Below, piece by piece: positions 14,806 to 21,556 of a stretch of 21,556 nucleotides of DNA. The position numbers were made by a program, and so were the translations under genes. Every line of letters begins with the position of its first letter. Positions within the stretch are counted from its first letter, which is position 1. Source of the stretch: Acidimicrobiales bacterium (GTDB lineage: Bacteria > Actinomycetota > Acidimicrobiia > Acidimicrobiales > CADCSY01); the NCBI GenBank assembly GCA_030447125.1, contig JAUJLZ010000009.1, positions 1 through 21,556 of the forward strand, given 5' to 3'. Under the pieces are notes generated by a model. The model was given only the letters and a program-made list of their open reading frames with translations. It was not told where the DNA came from and made no database searches.

Positions 14806-15779
14806 AGGGCCCCAGCCACCTCGCGGGCGAAGTAGGTGACGATGATGTCGGCCCCGGCCCGCTTGACCGCTTGGAGCTGCTCGACGGCCACGGCCGGCCC
14901 GTCGATCCAGCCCCGCTCGGCAGCGGCGTGGACCATGGCGTACTCCCCCGACACGTGATAGGCGGCGACGGGGACGTCGAGCGCCCGGCGGACGTCGGCG
15001 ATGACGTCGAGGCAGGCCAGAGCGGGCTTGACCATGACCAGGTCGGCGCCTTCAGCCACGTCGAGCGCCACCTCGGCCATGGCCTCTCGCCGGTTGCGAT
15101 GGTCCTGCTGGTAGGACCGACGGTCCCCCCCGCCGGCGATGGTGACGTCGACGGCGTCGCGGAAAGGGCCGTAGAGGGCCGAGGCGTACTTGGCCGCGTA
15201 GGCCAGGATGGCCACCCGGTGGTGACCGCCACGCTCGAGCGCCGAGCGGATGGCCGCCACCTGGCCGTCCATCATCCCGCTGGGAGCGACCACGTCGGCG
15301 CCGGCCTCCGCTTGGGCCAGGGCCACCTGCGCGTAGCGCTCGAGCGTGGCGTCGTTGTCGACACTGCCGTCGGGGGCGAGCAGGCCACAGTGGCCGTGGT
15401 CGGTGTACTCGTCGAGGCACAGATCGGTCATGAGCACAACCTCGTCGCCCACCTCGGCCCGCAAGTCAGCTAGCGCCACCTGGACGATGCCGTCAGGAGC
15501 CCACGCCTGGCTGCCCTCGGCGTCCTTGGATGCAGGGATGCCGAAGAGCATCACCCCGGGGATGCCCAGGCCGGCCAGGGCGGCCACCTCCTTGCGCAAC
15601 GACTCCCGGGTGTGCTGCACGACGCCGGGCAGGGAGGCGATGGGGCGAGGCTGGTCGATGCCCTCGCGCACGAACAGCGGCGCCACCAGGTCGTTGACCG
15701 ACAGGCGGGTCTCGGCTACCAGGCGGCGCAGCGCCGGGGTCCGCCGCAAACGCCGCAACCGTCGGGCGGGAAAGCTCAT
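14802..15779 (-). CDS. hemB: Delta-aminolevulinic acid dehydratase / porphobilinogen synthase (325 aa)
   Basis: This enzyme condenses two 5-aminolevulinates to porphobilinogen. The two Schiff-base lysines are Lys197 (AYAAKYASA) and Lys251 (MVKPA). The metal loop at 119-132 reads DLCLDEYTDHGHCG, giving Cys121, Asp123, Cys131 where fully zinc-dependent enzymes have three Cys. An allosteric-type GGGDRRSYQQD loop is present. The frame is open upstream to 16517, but ATG 15779 is chosen because MSFPARRLRRLRR is the family's usual opening; upstream it overlaps the hemD gene in a wrong frame. The ribosome site is weak. It lies 112 bases after the cobA-hemD gene. Confidence 0.95.
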   Translation of the reverse strand: MSFPARRLRRLRRTPALRRLVAETRLSVNDLVAPLFVREGIDQPRPIASLPGVVQHTRESLRKEVAALAGLGIPGVMLFGIPASKDAEGSQAWAPDGIVQVALADLRAEVGDEVVLMTDLCLDEYTDHGHCGLLAPDGSVDNDATLERYAQVALAQAEAGADVVAPSGMMDGQVAAIRSALERGGHHRVAILAYAAKYASALYGPFRDAVDVTIAGGGDRRSYQQDHRNRREAMAEVALDVAEGADLVMVKPALACLDVIADVRRALDVPVAAYHVSGEYAMVHAAAERGWIDGPAVAVEQLQAVKRAGADIIVTYFAREVAGAL

Positions 15780-15891
15780 GGGGCCAAGCCTAGGAGGCTC
15801 AACCGATAGGCAGAGCCGTGGTCCGAGCGGCCCGCCGACGGAACGCGGTGCGCTGGCGTTCGCCGCCGCTCGGCTCGTCTGACCGCCCGCG

Positions 15892-17352
15892 TCAGCGCCG
15901 CCCCAGCACCGCCACCAGGGCGTCGACGAGGCCCTCGAGGCTGTGCACCTGGGCCTCGACGTCGACCGTGATGCCGTGGCGGCGGGCGGTGGCGGCGGTG
16001 ATCGGGCCGATGCAGGCCACCACCGGCGGGAGCGCCTCCCTGCCGGCCACCTCCAGGAAGCCGGTGATGCTCGACGACGAGGTGAAGGTGACGGCGTCGG
16101 CGGAGGAGACCTCTCGCAGCTGTGTGGGCGCGGGGGAAGCCGTACGGGTGCGGTAGGCCTCCACCACGTCGACTTCCCACCCGGCTGCCCGGAGTCCCTC
16201 GGGCAGCACCTCCCGGGCCACGGCGGCGCGGGGCAGCAGCACCCGGCCGCCCCCCGCCGGCGGTTTCGGGAAGGCGTCGAGCAGGGCCTCGGCCACGAAG
16301 CGCTCGGGTACCAGGTCGGCGGCCACCCGGCCGGTGGCCAAGGCCTCGGCCGTGCCCGGTCCGATGGCCGCGACCCGGGCCGGGCCCAGGGCCCGGGCGT
16401 CGCGCAGGAGAGAAAGGAAGCGCTCGACGGCGTTGATCGACGTGAACACCACCCAGTCGTAGGTGGCCACTGAGCCAGCCGCCGCGGCCAGGGCGGCGCC
16501 CCCGTCACCCGGATCATGGATCTCGATGACCGGGAGCTCGATCACCCGTGCGCCCAGGCGGGTCAGGCGTGCGCTCAGCGCCGAGGCCTGGGTCGGGGGC
16601 CGGGTGACCACCACCGAGCGGCCGAACAGGGCCGACCGCTCGTACCAGGCCAGGTCGAGGCCGGCCACCGCCCCGATCACGATCACCGCCGGTGAGGCGA
16701 CCGTGGCGGCGCCGAGCCCACCCAGGGTCGTGCGCACCGTGCGCTGCTCGGGCCTGGTTCCCCAGCGGACGGCGGCCACGGGCGTCCTCGGGGCCAAGCC
16801 TGCGGCCATGAGCCGTTCGGCGATCGTTGCCCTGGTGGCCACGCCCATCAACACCACGATCGTTCCCCCTAGCCGGGCCACCGCTTCCCAGTCGGTGCGT
16901 CCGCCTCCCAGGCTGTCCTCGTGGCCGGTGACCACCGTGACCGTCGTGTTCAGACCTCGGGCGGTGAGGGGTACACCGGCGTAGGCAGGCACGGCCACGG
17001 CCGACGTCACCCCGGGCACGACCTCGAAGGGCACGCCCGCCGCCTGCAGGGCGCCCGCCTCCTCGCCGCCCCGGGCGAAGACGAAAGGATCACCGCCCTT
17101 GAGGCGGACAACCTCTTGACCCTTGCCGCCCCGCGCCACGAGCAGGGCGTTGATGTCGTCCTGGGGCGTGCTCGGTCCTCGCGGGGTCTTGCCCACGCTG
17201 ATGCGCTCGGCGCTCGGGGGGGCCAGGTCGAGCAACGACACCACCGAGAGCCGGTCGTGGACCACCACGTCGGCTCGGGCCAGCACCTCGGCCCCCCGCA
17301 CGGTCAGCAGCCCCGGGTCGCCGGGTCCGGCTCCCACGAGGTACACCGTCAC
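15892..17352 (-). CDS. cobA-hemD: Fused uroporphyrinogen-III C-methyltransferase / uroporphyrinogen-III synthase (486 aa)
   Basis: A two-enzyme protein. Residues ~1-245 are SUMT (CobA/CysG-C): GAGPGDPGLLT near the start, VKLKGGDPFVF-like RLKGGDPFVFARGG, and VVPGVTSA. This part uses SAM to make precorrin-2. Residues ~255-486 are HemD, which closes hydroxymethylbilane to uroporphyrinogen III: VVVTRPPTQA, FTSINAVERF, AAIGPGTAEAL and VTFTSSSSITGFLE. The start is GTG 17352, 7 bases after the hemC stop; a longer frame to 17634 only overlaps hemC. The fusion is common in actinobacteria and Firmicutes and puts the product of HemD next to the first siroheme/B12 enzyme. Confidence 0.94.
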   Translation of the reverse strand: MTVYLVGAGPGDPGLLTVRGAEVLARADVVVHDRLSVVSLLDLAPPSAERISVGKTPRGPSTPQDDINALLVARGGKGQEVVRLKGGDPFVFARGGEEAGALQAAGVPFEVVPGVTSAVAVPAYAGVPLTARGLNTTVTVVTGHEDSLGGGRTDWEAVARLGGTIVVLMGVATRATIAERLMAAGLAPRTPVAAVRWGTRPEQRTVRTTLGGLGAATVASPAVIVIGAVAGLDLAWYERSALFGRSVVVTRPPTQASALSARLTRLGARVIELPVIEIHDPGDGGAALAAAAGSVATYDWVVFTSINAVERFLSLLRDARALGPARVAAIGPGTAEALATGRVAADLVPERFVAEALLDAFPKPPAGGGRVLLPRAAVAREVLPEGLRAAGWEVDVVEAYRTRTASPAPTQLREVSSADAVTFTSSSSITGFLEVAGREALPPVVACIGPITAATARRHGITVDVEAQVHSLEGLVDALVAVLGRR

Positions 17353-17359
17353 GACCGAG

Positions 17360-18322
17360 TCACCGCATCGGCCTGTCGAGGGTGATGGCGCCCATGTCGG
17401 AGAGGAGCGCTCGACCGCCGCCGGCCTCGAGCAGGCGCTGACCCAGGCTTCGGCCGAGCTCACCCGGCTCCGTGCCGAGGTCGGCGACCACCTCGTCGCG
17501 CAGCACCATGTGGCCGTCCAGGGTGGCCAGCACCGCTCGCAGCCGAAGGCGACTGTCCCCGTCTTCGCTGGCGTGGGCGCCCACGGGCAACTCACACCCG
17601 CCGCCGAGGCAGGCCAGGAACGCCCGCTCGGCATCCACCGCCCGACGGGAAGTCACGTGCTCGATGGGGGCCAGCCGGCTACGGGTGCGGTCGTCGTCGC
17701 TCCGGCACTCCACCGCCAGCGCCCCCTGGCCCACCTGGGGCACCATCACCGAGGGCTCCAACACCTCGGCGACGAAGCCCGCTCGGCCCAGGCGCTGGAG
17801 GGCGGCGACGGCCATCACCACCGCACGCACGTCACCCTCGCCGACCTGCGCCAGGCGAGTGTCGATGTTGCCCCGCAACCCGGCGAAGGTGAGGTCGGGA
17901 CGCAGGTCGACGAGCTGGACCCGCCGTCGGGTCGATCCTGTCGCCACCCGTCCGCCGGGGGGGATGTCGGCCAGCCGGCTCCCGACCAGGACGTCGCGGG
18001 GGTCGCCCCGCTGAGGGATGGCGGCGATCACCAGCCCGGGCAGGGCCAAGGACGGGTCGGAAGGCAGGTCCTTGGCCGAGTGCACGGCCAGGTCGGCACG
18101 CCCGTCGAGCACCGCGGCCTGCACCTCTTTGACAAAGACCCCTTGGCCCCCGAGCTCCCAGATGGGCCGATCGAGCGCCTGGTCCCCGAGGGTCTCGACC
18201 ACCACCAGCTCGACGGCCAGACCCGGCTCGCTCCCTCGCAGCAGGTCAGCGACGTGGTGGGCCTGCCAGCGGGCCAGCGCACTCCCCCGAGTGGCGATGC
18301 GAAGCGGAGGACGTTGAGCCAT
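17360..18322 (-). CDS. hemC: Porphobilinogen deaminase / hydroxymethylbilane synthase (320 aa)
   Basis: This enzyme joins four porphobilinogens into hydroxymethylbilane. Seen are ATRGSALARWQ near the start, HSAKDLP with catalytic Asp85, GSTRRRVQL, GLRGNIDTRL, and GGGCELPVGAHA in which Cys243 carries the dipyrromethane cofactor. Length fits the family. ATG 18322 is taken as the start because MAQRPPLRIATRGS matches the usual N-terminus. It lacks a good ribosome site, and an upstream ATG at 18364 has a somewhat better one and would add 14 residues. It stands between hemA and hemD in the known actinobacterial rex-hemACD order. Confidence 0.95.
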   Translation of the reverse strand: MAQRPPLRIATRGSALARWQAHHVADLLRGSEPGLAVELVVVETLGDQALDRPIWELGGQGVFVKEVQAAVLDGRADLAVHSAKDLPSDPSLALPGLVIAAIPQRGDPRDVLVGSRLADIPPGGRVATGSTRRRVQLVDLRPDLTFAGLRGNIDTRLAQVGEGDVRAVVMAVAALQRLGRAGFVAEVLEPSVMVPQVGQGALAVECRSDDDRTRSRLAPIEHVTSRRAVDAERAFLACLGGGCELPVGAHASEDGDSRLRLRAVLATLDGHMVLRDEVVADLGTEPGELGRSLGQRLLEAGGGRALLSDMGAITLDRPMR

Positions 18323-18340
18323 CCTGCAACCGTAAGGGCT

Positions 18341-18371
18341 CAGCGAGGAACAGCCGGGCCGCATCTCGCTG
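18341..18371. repeat. 7-base inverted repeat in the hemA-hemC gap
   Basis: cagcgag at 18341-18347 pairs with ctcgctg at 18365-18371, with 17 bases between. It lies in the 164-base spacer that separates hemA from hemC, the longest intergenic gap of the heme set; no gene is seen there. There is no T-run, so it is not a clear terminator. It might be a processing or weak regulatory hairpin. Confidence 0.25.
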
Positions 18372-18486
18372 GCCTCGGAGCCTGCCTTGGCGACGAGTCT
18401 CGACCGGGTCTCCTCAGCGAACCCTCCGACGAGAGGAAGAAGCCGCCGGAGCTGTTGGCGGGGGCACGAGGAAGGGCGGCGGCGGC

Positions 18487-19749
18487 CTAGGTCTCGTCGG
18501 CGAGGCCGAACAGGTCGCGCAGGGCCTCGGAGAGACGCTCGCCCCGAGGCGAGCCGGCTGCCTCTTTGAGGCGGATGGTGGGCTCGTGCAACAACTTGGC
18601 CACCACGTTGCGGGCCACGGCGTCGACGACTTGGCACTGGGCCGGGTCGAGACCGCGGCTGAGTCGTTGGACCTCAGCGACTCGCACCTCGTCGACCCGC
18701 CGGCGCAGGGCCGTGACCAGGGGCGCCACCTGGCGGGCGGTGACGGCCTCCCGGTAGCGGCACACCTCGTCGTCGATGAGGTCGCGAGCTCGGGTCACCT
18801 CTCGCCGGCGCTCCGCCAGGCCCCGCTCGGCGAAGGCTCGGAGGTCGTCCATGTCGAGCAGCGTGACCCCGGCGAGGTCGGCGGCGCCGGGGTCGACGTC
18901 GCGAGGCACGGCGACGTCGACGATGAGGAGGGGGCGTCCGTGGCGAGCGGCGACCACGCCCTCCAGGTCGCCGTGGTCGACCAGGGCCGAGGAGGCTCCG
19001 GTGGACGTCAACAGGACATCGACCTCCGCCAGGGTTGCGGGCACGTGGGCCAGGCTCACGGCCCGCCCGCCGACCCGGTTGGCCAGGGATTCGGCCCGCT
19101 CCCACGTCCGGTTGGCCACCAGGACCTCGGACACTCCGGCGTGCGCGAGTGACGTGACCATCCGCTCGCCCGTCTCTCCGGCACCGAGGACCAGGACCCG
19201 GCGTCCGGCCAGGGAGCCGAGGCGCTCGGCCGCCAGCGACACCGCCGCCTGGGAGAGCGACGTGATGTGGCGGGAGATGGCCGTCTCGGTTCGGACCCGC
19301 TTTCCTGCCTCCAGGGCGTGGCGAAAGAGCATGTTGAGCACCGGTCCGCTCGCGCCCTCGGCCGAGGACAACTCCCACGCATCCTTGACCTGCCCGAGGA
19401 TCTCGGTCTCGCCCAAGACCGCCGAGTCGACGCCGGCGGCCACCGTGAACAGGTGGGCCACGGCGCCGGCATCGTGGAACTGGTAGAGGTGGTCGGCGAA
19501 CTCCTCAGGGGCCAGGGCTCCCAGCTCCGACAAGAAGTCGCGCACGTCGCCCACGGCGCCGTGGAAGCGCTCGGCGTGGGCGTAGATCTCGGTGCGGTTG
19601 CAGGTGGACAGCAGCACCGCCTCCGACAAGTCGTCGCGACCCATGAGGTCGTGCAGGGCCTTGGCCATGCGGGGCCGGGGCACGGTCATGCGCTCGAGCA
19701 CCTCGAGGGGCACGCTGCGGTGGTTGAGCCCCACGACGATCACCGACAT
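18487..19749 (-). CDS. hemA: Glutamyl-tRNA reductase (420 aa)
   Basis: This enzyme reduces glutamyl-tRNA(Glu) with NADPH to glutamate-1-semialdehyde, the entry step of the C5 heme path and the usual control point. Catalytic Cys50 sits in LLSTCNRTEIYA; the NADPH site is GAGETG at 189-194; there is a C-terminal helical dimerisation region. ATG 19749 is preferred over a longer frame to 19833 because a GGAGGT lies 9 bases upstream and MSVIVVGLNHRSVPLE is the typical start. The gene is 106 bases after rex, the expected neighbour in actinobacteria. Confidence 0.96.
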   Translation of the reverse strand: MSVIVVGLNHRSVPLEVLERMTVPRPRMAKALHDLMGRDDLSEAVLLSTCNRTEIYAHAERFHGAVGDVRDFLSELGALAPEEFADHLYQFHDAGAVAHLFTVAAGVDSAVLGETEILGQVKDAWELSSAEGASGPVLNMLFRHALEAGKRVRTETAISRHITSLSQAAVSLAAERLGSLAGRRVLVLGAGETGERMVTSLAHAGVSEVLVANRTWERAESLANRVGGRAVSLAHVPATLAEVDVLLTSTGASSALVDHGDLEGVVAARHGRPLLIVDVAVPRDVDPGAADLAGVTLLDMDDLRAFAERGLAERRREVTRARDLIDDEVCRYREAVTARQVAPLVTALRRRVDEVRVAEVQRLSRGLDPAQCQVVDAVARNVVAKLLHEPTIRLKEAAGSPRGERLSEALRDLFGLADET

Positions 19750-19758
19750 CTCGCCTGA

Positions 19759-19764
19759 ACCTCC
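19759..19764 (-). promoter_or_regulatory. Ribosome binding site GGAGGT for hemA
   Basis: GGAGGT on the minus strand, 9 bases before ATG 19749. It decides the start of hemA against the longer open frame. Confidence 0.7.
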
Positions 19765-19855
19765 CTTCGCGTCCGTGCTGGCCCTGCTCCCTTGACCGGT
19801 TCCAGCCTCTCCGACCTCAGCGTCCTGTGCCAACTCACGCCGAGCTCACCCGCCA

Positions 19856-20635
19856 TCAGGTGGAAGCGTCGGTGGCGACCGTGAGCGGAGCGGCCACGAT
19901 GCCGGGAGCTCGGTCGAGGCCGGCGACGGGCACCGTGATCTCATCGATCTCGGTCGGCTCAGCGACGGAGGGCGGGGCGACAGGCGCCACCAGGGGGCTC
20001 CGCCTCTGCTGGTAGAAGCTGAGGATCTGCAGCTCGACGGCAAGGTCGACCTTGCGCAGGGACACGTCGGCGGGCACCGCTACCACGGTGGGGGCGAAGT
20101 TGAGGATGGAGCGGACCCCGGCTGCCACCAGGCGATCGGCCACCTCCTGGGCCACTGCCGCCGGCGTGGCGACCAGGCCGATCGACGGTCCCAAAGCGGC
20201 GACGATGGCGGGCAGCTCCTCGATGCTGCGGATGACCAGCGCCCCGACCCGCTCCCCCACCTTGGCTGGATCGGCGTCGACCAGGGCAGCGACCGGAAAG
20301 CCGCGCTCCCCGAAGCCGCCGTAGTTGGCCAGGGCGTGGCCCAGGTTCCCCACGCCGACGATGACGACGGGCCAGTCCTGGGTCAGGCCCAGCTCGCGGC
20401 TCATCTGGAAGAGCAGGAACTCGACGTCGTAACCAACGCCGCGGGTGCCGTAGGAACCGAGGTAGGAGAGATCCTTGCGCACCTTGGCGGCATTGACCCC
20501 GGCCATCTCGGCCAGACGTTCCGAAGAGATGGTCACCGTGTCGCTGCCGGCCAGTTCGAGCAAGCTGCGCAGGTACACCGGGAGGCGGGCGACGGTTGCC
20601 TCCGGGATGCGGCGGCGAGGTCGTCGGGCCGTCAC
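19856..20635 (-). CDS. rex: Redox-sensing transcriptional repressor Rex (259 aa)
   Basis: Rex binds DNA when NAD+ is high and lets go when NADH rises, so it controls respiratory and heme genes. The N-terminal winged helix (~10-75) contains ERLAEMAGVNAAKVRKDLSYLG and YGTRGVGYDV; the Rossmann NADH domain follows, with GVGNLG at 94-99 and YGGFGERGF. A domain-swap helix, LRKVDLAVELQILSFYQQ, ends the conserved part near 210. About 47 further residues, rich in Pro/Ala/Val, extend past the usual end. It starts at GTG 20635. Gene order rex-hemA-hemC-hemD is the same as in Streptomyces, where Rex controls its own operon. Confidence 0.95.
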   Translation of the reverse strand: MTARRPRRRIPEATVARLPVYLRSLLELAGSDTVTISSERLAEMAGVNAAKVRKDLSYLGSYGTRGVGYDVEFLLFQMSRELGLTQDWPVVIVGVGNLGHALANYGGFGERGFPVAALVDADPAKVGERVGALVIRSIEELPAIVAALGPSIGLVATPAAVAQEVADRLVAAGVRSILNFAPTVVAVPADVSLRKVDLAVELQILSFYQQRRSPLVAPVAPPSVAEPTEIDEITVPVAGLDRAPGIVAAPLTVATDAST

Positions 20636-20664
20636 AGCACCGATCCTACCGATGGCCCGGCCTG

Positions 20665-20673
20665 GTTCACAAA
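20665..20673 (-). promoter_or_regulatory. Possible Rex-operator half-site upstream of rex
   Basis: The minus strand reads TTTGTGAAC in the 39-base gap before rex. It matches one half of the Rex operator (TTGTGAA-N-TTCACAA), but the second half is absent (the following bases are CAGGCCGG). It could be a degenerate autoregulatory site or chance. Confidence 0.25.
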
Positions 20674-20674
20674 G

Positions 20675-21361
20675 TCACGAGCGGACCGTTGTGGTGCCCT
20701 CGGCCGCAGGCGGCAGGGTCCTGCCGGCCAGAGCGGCAAGGAGCCGGGCTCGGGCCTCCTCGACTCGACCGTCGGCCACCAGGGCGATCACGTCGTCGTC
20801 GAGGCCCGCTTCCCAGCGCGCCGCCCAGGTGTCGAAGTCAACCCGGGCCCGCTCGGGGCGGGCCGCCTCGCGCACCTCACCCACCAGCGCCACCAGCTCG
20901 CCGTACTCGGGTCCGAGATGAGTCGACAACCTCGTGCGCAACCTCTTCGAGAGCGCCGGCGCCCTGCCTCCCGTGGAGATGGCCACGGTGAGCTCCCCCC
21001 GGCGCACGATCGACGGCACCGAGAACTGGCAGTGGACGACGTCGTCCACGCTGTTGATCAAGACCCCTGCCGCCGTCGCCTCCTCGTACACCGCGGCGTT
21101 GACGTCGGGATCATCGGTGGCGGCGATGGCCAGGAACGCCCCGTCGAGATCACCGGCGGCGTAGTCCCGGAGGACGACGGTCACCTCGCCGCACTGGCCG
21201 AGCGCCTCCAGACCGACGCTGAGCTGGCCCGCTACCACCACCACATCGCCCGCACCGTCGAGCAACCCCCGAACCTTCTGCTCGGCAACGGTGCCCCCAC
21301 CAACCACGACACAGCGCCGTCCCAGAAGGTCCAGACAGATGGGATAGCCGAAGGCCGCCAC
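20675..21361 (-). CDS. Precorrin-2 dehydrogenase / sirohydrochlorin ferrochelatase (228 aa)
   Basis: This corresponds to the CysG N-terminal / Met8p enzyme, which oxidises precorrin-2 to sirohydrochlorin with NAD+ and can insert iron to make siroheme. The NAD-binding loop is GGGTVAEQK at 21-29; NSVDDVVHCQFSVPSIV holds the likely catalytic Asp (residue 106 or 107); AISTGGRAPALSKRLR is the conserved phosphate-binding stretch. It starts at GTG 21361. It stands between cysH and rex, and its substrate is made by the SUMT part of the cobA-hemD fusion, so this organism splits siroheme synthesis over two proteins. No separate chelatase is seen here. In databases it is often labelled CysG or HemX-like. 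Confidence 0.88.
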   Translation of the reverse strand: MAAFGYPICLDLLGRRCVVVGGGTVAEQKVRGLLDGAGDVVVVAGQLSVGLEALGQCGEVTVVLRDYAAGDLDGAFLAIAATDDPDVNAAVYEEATAAGVLINSVDDVVHCQFSVPSIVRRGELTVAISTGGRAPALSKRLRTRLSTHLGPEYGELVALVGEVREAARPERARVDFDTWAARWEAGLDDDVIALVADGRVEEARARLLAALAGRTLPPAAEGTTTVRS

Positions 21362-21499
21362 TACGACAGCCGTCCAACCCTGAACGCGTCGAGGACAGGC
21401 CGCCGGCCACCCCCCACGCCCGTCACCACGAGGAGATGAGGCCCGCCGCCGGTCGCAGCACGATCAGCTCGCCGTCGAACCTCCGGTTCGGCGGCGAAG
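21362..21499 (-). other. 138-base spacer between cysH and precorrin-2 dehydrogenase, no gene seen
   Basis: I could not support a gene here. Short minus-strand frames exist (for example one ending DGELIVLRPAAGLISSW before a TGA) but have no start with a ribosome site. It may hold a promoter, but no clear -10/-35 pair was seen. Confidence 0.4.
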
Positions 21500-21556
21500 T
21501 CAGAGGTGCAGCCCGCACTCGGTCTTCTCGCTCCCCTGCCAGCGCCCGGAGCGGAC
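21500..21556 (-). CDS. cysH: Phosphoadenosine/adenosine phosphosulfate reductase, C-terminal end only
   Basis: Only the last 18 codons and a TGA are in the window; the rest lies beyond its right edge. They encode VRSGRWQGSEKTECGLHL. The ending WxGxxKTECGLHx is the C-terminal tail of CysH, and its Cys is the catalytic cysteine that forms the sulfo-intermediate when APS or PAPS is reduced to sulfite. The neighbouring siroheme enzyme would supply the cofactor of sulfite reductase, which supports the call. Whether it prefers APS or PAPS cannot be seen, as the diagnostic Cys-Cys pairs are outside the window. Confidence 0.85.
   Translation of the reverse strand, partial: VRSGRWQGSEKTECGLHL

Noticed and set aside
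15780..16517. Extension of hemB upstream to 16517
   Set aside because: It overlaps hemD in a different frame, and HemB proteins begin at about the ATG at 15779.

Overview
The window reads as chromosomal DNA of a high-GC actinobacterium, probably an Acidimicrobiia-like lineage. The reasons are the high GC, many GTG starts, many 4-base GTGA/ATGA gene junctions, a rex-hemA-hemC-hemD gene order known from actinobacteria, and a type VII (ESX/WXG100) secretion locus. The lineage call is inference only. It has two very different halves.

Left half (1-8692) is an accessory region built around a type VII secretion motor. A 1443-aa EccC/EssC-type ATPase (ubiquitin-like domain, FHA domain, two membrane segments, three FtsK-like domains) is on the minus strand, followed by an unrecognised 217-aa gene. 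Divergently, on the plus strand, are two WXG100-size secreted proteins and the N-terminal secretion domain of a polymorphic-toxin effector. Around this core lie toxin and immunity pieces: at 1-663 the C-terminal GH-E nuclease toxin (with an apparent one-base frame break) coupled by ATGA to an ankyrin-repeat immunity protein, followed by another likely immunity-type gene; at 6917-7651 an effector that seems to have lost its middle, leaving its secretion domain, an out-of-frame toxin tail and an AT-richer SCO4402-family immunity gene coupled to that tail; at 7738-8037 a WXG100 relic and a possible toxin relic; at 8041-8692 two overlapping small genes of the kind found near polymorphic toxins. 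No EccB, EccD, EccE or mycosin gene lies inside the window.

Right half (8701-21556) is a tightly packed minus-strand block of core metabolism. In transcription order: cysH (3' end only), precorrin-2 dehydrogenase, rex, hemA, hemC, a cobA-hemD fusion, hemB, hemL, then pgi, gnd, zwf and a ROK-family sugar kinase. The heme genes form the C5 path from glutamyl-tRNA towards uroporphyrinogen III, with a branch to siroheme that would supply sulfite reductase, matching the sulfate-assimilation gene cysH. The pgi-gnd-zwf-ROK set forms an oxidative pentose-phosphate (NADPH-producing) module. Rex, an NADH/NAD+ sensor, heads the heme genes.

The points most worth a second look are the decayed effector/immunity cassettes on both sides of the secretion motor, the motor's domain architecture, with Arg in place of the Walker A Lys in ATPase domains 2 and 3, and the ROK kinase that lacks its family's zinc-binding cysteines. 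No RNA genes, CRISPR arrays or intact mobile elements were seen.
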